DNA of 64,000 bases from Loripinus fragilis (GCA_964019695.1 OZ026522.1:74369601-74433600), one strand, 5' to 3'; counted from the first letter of the stretch, positions 10,750 through 22,163 are shown. Notes: generated from the letters alone by a model not told the origin. Translations and numbers: made by a program.

Positions 10750-10979
10750 GCCTTGTGGTCACCTGCTGAGAAAGGGCTGACCTCTTGGCTCTCGTTTGTG
10801 GTGTCAGGCTGTGAGTTTGTCACTTTCCCATTGGTATCCTGGGTCAGGTGTGGTACTTGATTGTATCGATTCCTGATCTTTGCACCCATACTTACTTTAA
10901 TACAGGGGTTGCCAGAGCTCATGATGAGAAATGTCTTTAAATGACATCTTCTCCTGAGCCAATGGTCCAAATTTTAAAT

Positions 10980-11690
10980 AATTTCACAGAAATGTTCCTC
11001 ATGATGCCCCCTACCAGAATTGCACAAACAGTTTTGCTCCACCAAAAAAGGGGTTGGCATACAGTTTGGACCCAGATCAGACTGGACACATAATGTTATC
11101 ATTAGTGTAAAACTTTGATGTTTTTTCCCTTTAAACAAATTATTATTCATACATTACAGTTAAAACTTTTGTAAAATGCTTGCGATCTTTCAGCATTTTT
11201 TTGTGTGAGTAACACCACAGAAGAATAAAAACATGACAGTCTTTTAAAGTATGAAAGAACATAAGTCTTTTAAAGTATGAAAGAACATAAGGGGTATAGA
11301 TTAACTTAAGGGTGAGCAGCTTACAGACAACAGCAAAAGCATGAACAAAATTATCAATCATGCTAAGAGTTAAAGCATTCATAGTTAAAGCATAAAGAAA
11401 AATCACAAAAAGTCCAATTTTTGAAGGTTTACCATTGCCCTGTTTAATACACAGGCAATGAAGGTGTAGGTCAAGTCCATTTTATCAGACAATGTCATTT
11501 GTTAATCACCTTGCAGACAGTTAGGACCTAGATCAGCACTTATTGAAATTCAGTCCTGGTCTGCGTCCAAAATGTTAGACATTCTAATAACTAGTGTTTG
11601 AAAAAAGTTAATTTTGAAAAAAGTCAGCAGACTACATAAAGCATGAAAAGCATTCAACAACTTAAAAAGATCTTTCTGGTTTAAATGATC
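10980..11690. other. T1 fragments and a 26-bp duplication, no gene
   Basis: CAGTTTGGACCCAGATCAGA near 11,065 and GTCCTGGTCTGCGTCCAAAA to AAAAAGTCAGCAGAC at 11,545-11,635 are worn T1 pieces. The 26-bp unit starting GTCTTTTAAAGTATGAAAGA is exactly duplicated at 11,239-11,290. A segment at 11,382-11,440 resembles 59,112-59,165. Confidence 0.6.
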
Positions 11691-11692
11691 AA

Positions 11693-11885
11693 GCAGTGGC
11701 GGACCCAGAGGAGTTTCAGGGATTCCCTCGCACCCCCTCCCCCTCCCCCCCCCCCCCCCCCCATTTTTAAATGTCCTATGAAAATGAAATAATTGGGTCT
11801 CAGTGAGACCAAATTATTTCTTTTTCATAGAATACTTAGGAAAAATGAGATAAAATCAGCAAAGCGAACCCCCATACCTTAATAT
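11693..11885. repeat. Dispersed repeat D with 27-bp arm hairpin, copy 1
   Basis: It begins CAGTGGCGGACCCAGAGG and holds a poly-C run. CTATGAAAATGAAATAATTG forms one arm; the centre GGTCTCAGTGAGACC is palindromic and the other arm ends CTTTTTCATAG. AAATCAGCAAAGCGAACCCC closes it. A second copy is at 33,721-33,880. Confidence 0.8.
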
Positions 11886-11889
11886 ATTA

Positions 11890-12700
11890 TGAACCCCCTT
11901 TGTGTGATGTACATTATATATCTATATATATCTTGTAATGTTCTATGTTTATAGTTATTGTTTGTCAAAATTGACCCGAGACATATGAATTTTCATTGTC
12001 CTTTCATCCAATCTTCGGGAATCATCGTAAAAAGTGAGCTTTAGATTGTGGTACAATTACTTGTAATACGTATGAATGAAACAATTCTACAATTTCTCGA
12101 TAACTTAATGGGTACATTTAACAGGATGTGTTTAGCATTCAAAAGATGTGGGTTCAAATCTGGTTCTATTTCATTTTTTTTTTTTTTTTTTTTTAAGTCT
12201 TTTTTCATTATTTTGTTTGTTAAAGATGCATAGTCTGTAACTTTGATCGTTTAATTTTAGAAATAATGTTTCTAATTTTCAAGAACACAGTAAAAAATCT
12301 AAAATTCAGGTATACATTTAACCAATTTAGTAAATCTTAACAAATTATCAGTATCGATCAAAACAACAGCATTTATGTTAAAAATTAACTGCCTATAATT
12401 ATTGGAGGTACGCAAATGATTACCAATAAGGGAAAAAACAGATGTTTTAATAAGATAATTCACTTTATCATGCAGTTTGTGAAAATATAACTTAATTTTA
12501 CTTTTACAAAAGATTTAAAAAGAAAAGATTTTTTTTTCGAAAAACGTTCATGTTGCAGACTTAGTCTCTTTAAGTCTTTTTTTTAAATTTTGTGCACAAA
12601 TGGATAATATATAATAACTATAAAAATCTTATCAACTACAACTAGCACAGTGCATGATTTCAATATAAGCTCACATGTAATTAACACTTCGTATGCTGGG
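11890..12700. other. No gene seen
   Basis: AT-rich, with a poly-T run at about 12,173-12,195. Confidence 0.5.
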
Positions 12701-12716
12701 TCATTTTAATACTTTT

Positions 12717-12885
12717 ATGTCATCAGCAGACTTTTTTCCAAAGTCAACTTTTTCAATAAACTTTTACAGAAACCCTATCAGACGATGGCAAACGGTCTGT
12801 ATCCAGTTCAGGACCAATGTTTTGTCGGTACTGACCAGGGTCCAAACTGTTTGCAAAGACTATCAGCAGGCAACAAAAGTAGCCT
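12717..12885 (+). mobile_element. T1 inverted-repeat element
   Basis: Ends ATGTCATCAGCAGACTTTTT and ATCAGCAGGCAACAAAAG; the centre has GTATCCAGTTCAGGACC then GTACTGACCAGGGTCCAAAC. It is about 165 bp and non-coding. Confidence 0.75.
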
Positions 12886-13137
12886 CTGGCAAAGAAAGAG
12901 TGAATAAAACCGAGGGAATTAATACTGAATATCCAAATGAAAAGATGTAAAGATAATCAGAAGGTGGCATAAAATATATGAACAACTTTGACTTAAAAAG
13001 AATGCATACATTGGACAGTCATAAAAATGTCTCCCACCCAAAGATTTGATCCAGGTTTGGGTGATCTTTTTCAAATTGTGAACTAACCACTAGGCTATCA
13101 GACCATATAGATTTAAGAATTGACATTATCTTAATAG

Positions 13138-13925
13138 TCTTAAGTAAGTAAGTAAAGTCTTTATTTAAAGAGGGTGACAACATTTAGTAGTACAAGTAAT
13201 CTTCCATGAGGCCCTCAAAATAACTAATATGTACACACATAAAAAACAACAATTCTACACAAACTATCAAATTAAACTGTTTAACCCTGTACTGCTGAGC
13301 ACTATCTACAATCAAAAAATCACAAACAGGTAAATATACAGATGTCTGCAAATTATAGCTCAATATGGCCATGTGACTTATTATATGTCCACTTTCAAAT
13401 TTTATCATACTGTCTCTGATCAAGTATTAGCTGTATTCCACCCTATAAGTGCACTTTGTCTATAGTCTAACTCTTCAATGCTAACTATAATAATAATAAT
13501 AATAATAATAATAGTAATAAAATAATGGAAATGTCCAGAGTTATCTATTTTTCATATATATACAGGGCTTTAGATAAGCTTTATTTTCAAAAAAGTACTG
13601 TACTTGTCCATTTTTTAAAAAAAGGTGTAACGAGAAATTTTTATGAGTACTGACTGTTCGTCTTAAAAAAAAATACAAAGTAATTATTTCAATTGAGCCT
13701 GGGCTTGCTGCGTGTTTTCTTAGGCTATTCATTAACAAAAAAGTAAACAGTAAGATATTTAATTTCTCTTTGGTAGGTTTTGGTTATACAACTAAGCCGC
13801 AATGGGGATGGGGGTAGGATGCGGGAGATGAAGAATTTTTGGAAAAAATAGTGCCAATTGGAGCATTATGAGTCCCCTTTAGGTAGCTTAAATTGTATGC
13901 TTTGGGAGGGGGTTGTGTGGAATTT
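13138..13925 (-). mobile_element. Truncated LINE 3' region with (CTTA)n tail, copy 1
   Basis: Read on the minus strand it ends in GAGGGCCTCATGGAAGATTA, ATGTTGTCACCCTC, AATAAAGACTTTA and a CTTA-repeat tail. This is the arrangement of 3' ends of CR1/L2-like retrotransposons. The same sequence, with an (AAT)n microsatellite at 13,488-13,515 inside, recurs at 35,335-35,965, and the tail alone at 28,393-28,515. No reverse transcriptase frame is left. Confidence 0.6.
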
Positions 13926-14156
13926 AAAATAGCTAAATTTTGGCAAGACCGTAAACTGGATGCAAAACTGTGGATCCTGATCAGCTGATCAGTATCCACA
14001 CTGTTAGTGTTTCTAAAAACGGGATATATCTAGGTTCAGCAGGACAAGGGTTAATTTGATATTTACACAAGTGCATTTTTTATTATATAGTAACCATATT
14101 TATCTTGACAAGCATCCATTTCTATTTTACTCTGCTTGCTGGAATTTTTTTTATAT

Positions 14157-14748
14157 TTTTGTCATCTGCTGTCTTTTTTTTAAAATTGATTTACTATATT
14201 GTTCTCAGAGAGTCAAACAGATTGGATTAAGATCTGGCCGAATATTTTGTCGGTCCTGATCTGGTTCCAAAACTGTTTGCAAAGGTTATCAGCAGACAAC
14301 AATTGCAGGCAAAGAGTAACTTCAGCAGTGTATATCTAACCAACTTGCAGGGTTCCACTTATTAGTATGCATTTACAAGCAGAGTAGAAAACAATATACA
14401 TCCTGATCAGCTGGCTTCAGGACCAGGTATTTTGTCATCTGCTGTCTTTTCTAAATTCATGTACTATATAGTTCCTTCATGATCACCATCAGAGAGTCAA
14501 ACAGTTTGGATCCAGATCAGGTCTGACATTTTGTCAGTCCTGATCTGGTTCTAAAACTGTTTGCAAAGGTTATCAGCAGACAACAATTTCAGGCAAAGAG
14601 TAACTTCAGCAGTGTATATCTGACCAACTTGCAGGGTTCCACTTATAAGTATGCATTTACAAGCAGAGTAGAAAACAATATACATCCTGATCAGCTGGCT
14701 TCAGGACAAGGAAAATTTTAAGGTATTTTGTCATCTGCTGTCTTTTCT
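14157..14748 (+). repeat. Tandem T1-containing unit, two copies plus start of a third
   Basis: GTCATCTGCTG starts at 14,161, 14,434 and 14,730 (steps 273 and 296). Each unit has a T1 element, then GGGTTCCACTTAT(T/A)AGTATG, GCATTTACAAGCAGAGTAGA and CATCCTGATCAGCTGGCTTC. The third unit breaks at CTTTTCT (14,742-14,748) and resumes at 22,164. Confidence 0.9.
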
Positions 14749-14773
14749 CATGGATCATATAGGTTACCTGGAT

Positions 14774-14834
14774 TCGAAACTAGCAATACATTTATCAATA
14801 ATCGTTATTCGATCTTTGCCGCGTTGAAATCCAG
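14774..14834 (+). promoter_or_regulatory. Putative leader exon and donor of the zinc-finger gene
   Basis: Just inside the left inverted repeat, GTTGAAATCCAG|GTAAGT gives a consensus 5' splice site (intron from 14,835). It would join to the acceptor TTGCGTTGTAG at 15,648-15,649, six bases before the ATG. The transcription start is not determined, so the left boundary given is only the end of the repeat. Confidence 0.4.
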
Positions 14835-15655
14835 GTAAGTGGCAGGCAATTTCCGATAAAGTGACCGATCGCTTTAAGAGAAATAGATTCGCATGTGTAT
14901 GCGCATTTGTTTCTTCGCCCCTAGCATCTCGGTAAGAAACCATAAGTCTAAATGAATAATACAGTTTTATGGGGAAAGTTTCTAGCTTTAGTTTGATACC
15001 AAACACGACGTTTTTCCGGTAAAAAATAAAATAGTATAAGAAAAATCAAAACGAAAACATCGGAATTCCGCGGAAGAAATACATCTCAGAAATCCATCTA
15101 ATCCGCGTTGTGTGATGGGCGATAATTAGCCAAAACAATACAAAAAATATAAACATATATTCAACGAGAGAAAATGAATTTTCCGATTACTATTTAAAAA
15201 CAACAAAAAAAAATGCAGTGAACGTGAGTTGAAGTTCGTTCACTATTGAAACCATCGCAAATCGGTAAACTTAATAAATTCTTATTACGCAAAATTATAT
15301 ATTTCTATACGGATTAAAGGCCCTAAATATAATTACTATGTTATCTGAAAAAATAGACTCCAATGACACTACACACGGCGATAATTGTTAAACAAACAAA
15401 AAAGGCGACCGCTGTCTGCGGTCGGTTGATTCAGGTCGACCCCTGTAAATTGTTAAACAAACACATTATAGAATTATGACATCGTTAATTAGCCGCTGTT
15501 CTTCATTTGGAAAAGCATTATGGCATCTTTAATTAGCTAATGCTGCCTTCAAAAATCTTTCCTTTATAAAGAGTATCCTTCGTATAAGGAAATTATCAAC
15601 ATTTTTATCTTGGATTGAAATCATGGTTAAAATTTGATTTGCGTTGTAGTCAAAA

Positions 15656-16999
15656 ATGTCTTACGGAAAAGGTGATTTTTTGAGCTGGGATGACGATGAT
15701 TTAAATTTGGATTTATTACTTGGTGAATACACATGCAGTGAGCTAGAAGTTTCAGATGATGAGACAGTGGAAGTACAGAAGAAACAACCACAAACTAGTT
15801 CTGAAAAAACTTATCAGTGCTCAGAGTGTACTAATACTTACTCTTCCATATCTGGACTCAGAGGTCATTTAAACAAGAAACATGGTATTCGTAATGTTAA
15901 AGGTAATATAACTTTTCTCGTTTGATTCTTATGCAGCCAACCAATTTTTCAGTTAATACTCATGTAGGGACGGTGAAATAAAATAATATTCCCTTAGTAT
16001 GTTAAACACTGGAGGGGTCTCCCTGGGTTCAACCAGTACAGCACGTGCGGATCCAGAAAGTTTTGTCCGAGAGGGGTCCGACTTTGACATTTTTTTTTTA
16101 GAGTGGGGAGACGATCCAAGCAAGTACCACTATAGGCGGGCCATCATCGGCCCACATAGGGAGTGCAGTGGCTCAGTGGTAGAGTGCTTGACTCGAGACC
16201 GAAGGGCCGCGGGTTCGAGCCTCACCGGCGTCACTGCGTTGTGGTCCTTGAGCAAGACACATTTATCCTAGCTTAGTACTGGTTCAACCCAGGAAGACCC
16301 GTCCCTATATAACTGAAAGATTGTTGATGGCACGTAAAGAATCAAATCAAACAAAATCATCGGCCCACCAGCAAAATGCCATTCCACTGGCGTGCCGATA
16401 ATGGCCCAAAATTGAATGCTGGCTTGGTAGCTTTGTGGTGTTCAGGGGATCCGGACCAGTAAAAGAGAAAATAGGCCCTTAAACATGAATGGACTTTTCC
16501 CATACTTATATGGTATTTTAAGTCTGTTTTGGGGGCTTAAAATAAATGTTTTAACAATTTGTCACTCATTGTCAACAACAAGAACTGCACCAAAAACTAT
16601 TTTACAACATTTGATATCCCTTGGCATCATCATCATCATCATAATCAGATTTTGGATTATCATGCAGGTGCATCATCCACATCAGTGGGCCCCTTCCAGG
16701 TAACTGGCTAGCTGTACTTATGTGTACATTTACTTACAGTATCGAACCTTTGTATTCAATAACCCCTACGGGTACTTACTGTTTACTAACAGTTAAGACC
16801 CAAGATGAAATGCCGCATAATGCAGGATTTCATCAAGGCCTTCAATGTTTGTAAAAAGATCCTCAGGCAAAAATATGATAGTTATAAAAATTATAACCGG
16901 ACACCGCTAGATATATACAATGGACCATCCCAAGTTTATTGTATCAAACAAATAGGAAGAGTCCATTGGTATAGCCGTACAAAAGGAACTGTGGCATAA
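15656..16999 (+). CDS. Candidate spliced gene: 161-residue acidic C2H2 zinc-finger protein
   Basis: Three coding exons with GT-AG borders join without a frame break: 15,656-15,902, 16,668-16,699 and 16,793-16,999 (247+32+207 = 486 bases, stop included). Acceptors are TTATCATGCAG and ACTGTTTACTAACAG; donors are AAAG|GTAATA and CCAG|GTAACT. The start has AAAA before the ATG. Residues 11-40 are strongly acidic (WDDDDLNLDLLLGE, later SDDETVEV), like an activation or protein-contact region. Residues 53-76 form one classic C2H2 finger, C55-x2-C58-x12-H71-x4-H76 (YQCSECTNTYSSISGLRGHL). The last exon gives a basic tail with FIKAFNVCKKILRQKYDSY. The role is probably DNA binding in the nucleus, perhaps of the element's own ends, but that is inference. 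A SINE sits in intron 2. No homologue is recognised; the 32-base exon is the least certain part. Confidence 0.5.
16156..16355 (+). mobile_element. tRNA-derived SINE, family 1, full length
   Basis: GGGAGTGCAGTGGCTCAGTG (box-A region GGCTCAGTGGTAGAGTGC), box B GGGTTCGAGCCTCACC, body with TTGAGCAAGACACATTTATC and an A-rich tail. A 13-bp target duplication ATCATCGGCCCAC flanks it (16,143-16,155 and 16,356-16,368). It lies in an intron of the zinc-finger gene, in the same orientation. Confidence 0.95.
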
Positions 17000-17003
17000 A
17001 CAT

Positions 17004-17009
17004 AATAAA
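17004..17009 (+). terminator. Polyadenylation signal of the zinc-finger gene
   Basis: AATAAA begins five bases after the stop codon, with TTGTGCAGG about 20 bases downstream. The 3' untranslated region would be very short. Confidence 0.45.
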
Positions 17010-17029
17010 GTCATAATTAGAAGTTGTGC

Positions 17030-19215
17030 AGGTTTATTAATTATTTTAGACAGATAACTTGACAACAGATTTACAATGTCAACCAGAAACCCCTAAACAG
17101 GTACTAAGGCAAACAGTGAAGAACCTGGTGTAACACAGCATAATTCAGCCTTTCATCAGAGTCTGCACAGTTTGCAAGGACAAACTTGATCTTCAGAGAA
17201 AGAAATGCAATATTATTTGGTTATTATAACCTCTATCCCCTCAAAATATATAAACAACTATTCTGGCTCAACTGCTTCAAAGTAAATGGAAAATTCCATT
17301 GGTCTAAATTGGGTAGAGGGTTGTATTTTATTTTAATTTGTTGACAGAACAGTAGTGAACATTATTTTGAACATGCATATGAGAAAGTTACAAAACCTGT
17401 GCATCACTATTTTCTTACATATAATCAAGCAATAAACCCCCAATTATAATCACCTTAACTGGTCAAGAAACTCATCATGCTCCCAAATGTTAAAATGCCA
17501 ACAACTGTTGACATTTTAATATTTATCAGCATAATGAATACACCATAACCCCTTCCATGCTCAATTCAACCCAGCCTGAAGTTTACTATACTAACAAATG
17601 CCAAAATACCAACAACCACATAGGACCAATTAAGCAATAGTTATTTGCGTAAAATTGCGATTATTTTCTTAACCATCATTTTAAACATGTGTTTTTGGTG
17701 CTCAAAAGAAACGTCTCATAAGATTGTTCTTTTGAGTACCCACAACATATGTTTTAGTTGAGAAATAAGAAAAATAATTTTCAGTTACACACTCTTATCT
17801 GGGGGCCTGAACCACTGGCATTTCAACATCTATCGGCATAATAATTACACATTCAAAAGGCATAAAATTGCTGGCATTTCAACATCCATATGCATGTTGA
17901 ATACCCCTTCAAAGAGTCATAAAGCACATCATACCATTTTAACCTAGCATGTTCATAAATGTTAAAACGCCAACAACTGTTAAACGTCTAACACCATAAG
18001 CACAATACAGGTATACATTCCATCCAAGTGTCTAAAAACACGACATGCCATTATTTCCAGCAATCAATGCGAAACCCCTGTCAAGCTAATTTCAACCGAG
18101 AACTAGAACACATTTGATGGCGCGCCATCGCAAATCCCCACGCTCTCGAAGAATTCTACACCAAATCTGGCTGAATTTCGGAAAAAAAAAAAATTGGCCC
18201 CCCCATCCCCCCTGGTACCCCAAAGTCCCACCCCTGGGCATGACCCAGGCGCCTGAATGAAAATCCCGTCTGATATGTTATATATCTTTCATATGTGAGA
18301 AGATACACAAAGTTTGGTTTAAAAATCTTTGAAATTGACTTTGTAATTCAGATTTAATGATATTTGACCTTTATATTTGATCAATATATTTTTTCTGAAC
18401 CAGGGGACAAAAATATTTCAATATTGCACTGGTACTGCAGGTCGAGTGACTTACAATTTTCACTCGTCCTGCAAACACATGCCTTTGTCCTTTAAAAGCA
18501 TATATGTATCACAACAAAGAACATAAGGGGGCAATATGTAATATGACATCCTCGAGTAATTTTTCCCAAAGTACTCATCTTGTAGGACGAGTACTTAGGG
18601 AAGAATTACTTGCCATCTCTAAATTTCACTCATAAATTACTAGCGGACAAGTGGAATTTAACCTAATTTTATTATGTTATCTGCTGTGGACGCTCAAAAG
18701 AACAGTTTCCTTGAGGCCATTTTCTTAAAACTCATGTTTTAATGACTAGAAAAGGTAATGGTCACAATACAATGCTTATTTTCCCCCCTATGGTCTTCTC
18801 AAGTAAAAAAGTTGAAATCTGGCCAAAAAACTTGTTTGTTAGTTTGATTTGATTCTTTACATCTCGGTAAACAATTTTCCAGTGATTTTGGGGGATGAAC
18901 CAGCTTGGCTTTTGTGACCTCAGCTTTTACATTGAACATTACCTCGGTAAACATGGTGGCCTTTCTTTGGTTGGCTAAGGCCTAAACCTTTCTTGCGACG
19001 TGGCATTATATAGATGTTGAGGCTAGATCACTCGAACAGACTGGCAGTATGCATCAATCTGCAAATAAACAAAAAACATACTAGTATTGTGAAAGACTAA
19101 GACAATAAATGATAAGCACTCAAAACCCTTATTATAGCCACAGGAGCTTGTATCACTTCTAAACCCTTAAAACTTAAAAGCTTGTGTCATAACGTAATGA
19201 CATTGTGGACTTTCG
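17030..19215. other. Interior of the 7.4-kb element: repeats, no gene seen
   Basis: It holds a GTCTC hairpin copy (17,695-17,830), a worn one at 18,697-18,745, and a decayed minus-strand fragment of a SINE tail at about 18,839-18,870. The rest is unassigned, with no long or splice-bounded frame. Confidence 0.5.
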
Positions 19216-19221
19216 GGTTTG

Positions 19222-19545
19222 ATTTGTTTGTTTTGATGCTTTACGTCCCAGTAAACTTAACAGCTATGGGCATGGGGCACTGTCAGTTTCACCTAGTTAC
19301 ACTTTTTCCTGGGCAAGCTTGAACAAGCAATTAACCTGTAATTCAAGCTAATACTTTCCCTTGAAACAGACAACAACCCTTTTTGAATGAATCAGCAGAA
19401 GGGAGGAGAATGACCGTAGAAATTTTTTTTTGTGCAGATCAATCTTTACGAAATAAAGTATGGGAACGGGCTGGGATCGAGCTCACAACCCCTAGATCTG
19501 CAGTCAGACACTGTACTGACTACTGACTGCACTATGGGGTCTGGT
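19222..19545 (-). mobile_element. tRNA-derived SINE, family 2, diverged
   Basis: It has the same body as the copy at 10.4 kb (TTTTTCCTGGGCAAGCTTGA on the plus strand) and a damaged tRNA head (GTGAGCTCGATCCCAG on the minus strand). It lies inside the 7.4-kb element. Confidence 0.8.
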
Positions 19546-20082
19546 AACTTATGGGGTTGATGCTTTAGAGGTGAAATATGAGCCGATCTTCAATCTCCTG
19601 AGCTAGTTCTACATGTATATCTCAACTTAGCAGTCAACATGTCAAAGTCTGCTTGTGCATGGTCTACTTAACTGAAGAATAGAAAAGATCTACCTTAAAC
19701 TACATGATGACATAGTGGCTATAGCTACATACAGAATCTACCATAAAAATTTATCTTTCTGGACTTTTCTGCGAAAAAATCTCACCTGCAATACAGAAAT
19801 ATAAACAGTGCTGGCCTTTCTTCAAAGTTTCCTGCACAGACTATGGTCACATGTTGCATTCATCTTGCACACAGCCAAAAATAGAATACAAGTAATCACC
19901 ACAAGTTGTAGCTTTCACAAAATGGCTTGAAATTCAAATGAGCAAAAATTGAGCCACATGTCAGTTCTAGATACATGTAAATCTTTAAGCTTGAGCTTAT
20001 GAGACTGACATTTTCACCCTGTTGCAGGACTTTCGTTAAGAGTGCATATTATAATAAAAAACTAATATTTCTCAACCAAAAA

Positions 20083-20230
20083 ATAAATTGTGGGTACTCA
20101 AAAGAACTGTCTCGATGAGATGGTTCTTTTGAAACATCCAAAATGTATATCAGAATTGATGGGTAAAAAGAATAATAAATTTACAATAGTATACTGAAAA
20201 ATTTTGTTTATATCTAAAACCTGTGGTGCT
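20083..20230. repeat. GTCTC hairpin repeat with extended flank
   Basis: GTGGGTACTCAAAAGAACTG, TCTCGATGAGA, then TGGTTCTTTTGA. The following ATTTACAATAGTATACTGAA and TTTGTTTATATCTAAA match 28,140-28,190, which shows that the family unit extends about 130 bases beyond the palindrome. Confidence 0.7.
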
Positions 20231-20774
20231 GGACATTTCCAAGCAGCTGAAGTCAAATATAAAAGATGATCCCCACAGCAGATCCTACATGTGGGACTCC
20301 CTGACATGCAAGTGGGTTCTTTGAAGAATGAGACATTCTTTCATGATATGTTGTTGTCTGCCTTATAATCTGCTTATGTAACATCTTTGAATGCATATAG
20401 ACCCAGATCACGTATGTAGCTCCTGTTTGTTAATGGAAGATTTTAGTCGAAAATACATTTGAATATTAGATAGGCCTCATAGCAGCAGATGTTTGTCATT
20501 TGGATTCTATAAATCCCACTCAAAAAAAAAAATCAGTTAATGTCAGGAGTCTCGGGACAGGTCTTCCTGGATATAACTATTGTTGTAAAAAGCTAACTTG
20601 TTCTACGAGACAACACAGTGGTGCCGGTAAAGGTGTGTACCCCTCCACCCCTCGGTCAGGAGCCAACCACTCCACCGGTGAGCCTCAAGCACTGTGCTGT
20701 TTATGCCGCTGATGGGCTGATGAGCAGATATTTTCAACGGCAATGGATGAAGGTTAACAATCCATATTGACATT

Positions 20775-20936
20775 GTTGTGTTTGTGTTTAATAACGTCCC
20801 AACAACAACTAGGGTCATATAGAGACTGGGCCACGCCTTAAAGTCCCATCCGACAGACTGGTGAAGCCGGGAGTGGAACATGCGACCCCTGGTTTACAAG
20901 GCAAGCGGTTTATCCACTACACTATGGCGGCTCCTA
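20775..20936 (-). mobile_element. tRNA-derived SINE, family 3
   Basis: On the minus strand the head reads GGAGCCGCCATAGTGTAGTG then GATAAACCGCTTGCC, with box-B-like GCATGTTCCACTCCCGG. A 13-bp target duplication CCATATTGACATT flanks it (20,762-20,774 and 20,937-20,949). A fragment of the same head lies at 51,412-51,463. Confidence 0.9.
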
Positions 20937-20968
20937 CCATATTGACATTTTTCCAGTGAGAAGTAAGG

Positions 20969-21170
20969 TTTTGTTTGTTTGATTTGATTTTTTACGTCCC
21001 ATCAAAAATCTTTCAATTAAACAGGGACCAGTCTTCCTGGGTTGAACCAGTACTAAGCGAGGATAAATCTGTCTTGCTCAAGGACCACAACGCAGTGACG
21101 CCGGTGAGGCTTGAACCTGCGGCCCCTCTGTCTGGAGTCAAGCACTCTACCTATGAGCCACTGGGCTTCC
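20969..21170 (-). mobile_element. tRNA-derived SINE, family 1, minus strand
   Basis: Full-length relative of the 16.2-kb copy in opposite orientation, with target duplication GAGAAGT(A/T)AGG (20,958-20,968 and 21,171-21,181). It lies only 32 bases from the family 3 SINE, both inside the 7.4-kb element. Confidence 0.9.
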
Positions 21171-21242
21171 GAGAAGTTAGGTATAAAGCTGGAAATAAAG
21201 TGATTGCTCAATGACACAACAACTATAGTGCTTGATACAATG

Positions 21243-21585
21243 GGCTCCAGGTGCGGATCAAGGAATTTTTGTCAGGAGGCTCAGGCCCGACGGCCAGGAA
21301 ACGGCATTTAACTGTTTTTTTTCAGTCCTCAACTTATTTTACAGTTTACAGAGGGGTTCAATGGTTTTATTACAGAGAAAACTATACTTTCCCAAGGATC
21401 CAAAGGGGGCTATTTCCGGGGGGGGGGGGGCAGCTTTTTCCAGGGGGGGGGGGGAGCAGCTCTTTCCAGGGGGGGGGGGGGGGTGGAGGGGTCCAAAAAC
21501 CTATTTTCTATAGAAACCCATCCAACTTGTGATTTTCCAGGGGGTCCGGACCCTCTATCCCCCTCAGGATCCACACATGGGCTTG
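21243..21585 (+). repeat. Dispersed repeat C, copy with three poly-G runs
   Basis: It starts GGTGCGGATCAAGGAATTTT. It contains poly-G tracts at 21,419-21,430, 21,440-21,452 and 21,469-21,482 separated by AGCTTTTTCCAG-like spacers, and ends GGGGTCCGGACCCTCTAT. An inverted relative is at 51,530-51,765. The Gly-rich open frames here are artefacts. Confidence 0.75.
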
Positions 21586-22163
21586 AACCAGGACCCTAAA
21601 TGTAAAGTTAAGTGGTATAAAAAATAAAAATTCCGTGAGATTTGACTGTTTTTTACAACGGCGTTGAGAACTAAGTTCGCAACGGATCGATATCTTGTCT
21701 ATGCCATCCGGAAGAAAAATACAGTGACTTTTAGGAATAAAATAATTTACACTCACGTATGGCTATACATCGTGAGAGAAAGACCGACAATTTCACTGTA
21801 TGCCTTCCAAGTTTCTACAATTTCAAGATGGCCGTTCGGGTTTTTACTGGAAGCCGATCAGAGCCTCACAGAAACGCAGGCTATTTACCATCTAAAATTC
21901 GATTTCAACATAAAATTGTACAAAATATGAAAAAAATAATACTTACTCTTCATTGCTCCGATGGTATTTTTTTCAATTGAAGTAAACAAGAGCGGATGCA
22001 CGTCGATAATTTTCACGTCGATTTAAGCTGCAGTCAGCATCCGAACAAGATGGCGAAGAAGCTGATCTCGCCCGTTCTCGCTAGTACTCGGCGAGTCCGA
22101 GAGTCGGCATCGATAATCGCCAAAATTCGCAGAAGCATATCCAGTTAACCTATATGATCCATG

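Larger units (their letters stand above)
14749..22163. mobile_element. 7.4-kb inverted-repeat DNA transposon carrying a zinc-finger gene
   Basis: The first 25 bases (CATGGATCATATAGGTTA, then CCTGGAT) are matched in inverted orientation by the last 25 (22,139-22,163) with one mismatch. The insertion is flanked by a 7-bp duplication CTTTTCT (14,742-14,748 and 22,164-22,170). The neighbouring tandem unit at 14,434-14,480 shows the uninterrupted GCTGTCTTTTCTAAATTCAT, so the empty site is known from within the window. Both end regions (14.75-15.6 kb and 21.6-22.16 kb) look richer in CpG than the interior. The left end drives the candidate zinc-finger gene. The right end, on the minus strand, shows ATGAAGA|GTAAGTATT (donor at 21,946), hinting at a second, convergent gene that I could not follow. 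No transposase frame is visible. The interior 17.0-21.6 kb holds SINEs, GTCTC hairpins, repeat C and unassigned DNA, so the element is old and probably lost coding parts. A 7-bp duplication is unusual; Dada-like, P-like or hAT-like superfamilies are options. Confidence 0.75.

Noticed and set aside
16157..16230. A tRNA gene
   Set aside because: It has good A and B boxes but no complete acceptor-stem pairing, it continues into a SINE body with A-rich tail, and target duplications flank it.
21232..21532. Gly-rich proteins of 93 codons
   Set aside because: The glycine tracts are poly-G runs of repeat C read in two frames.
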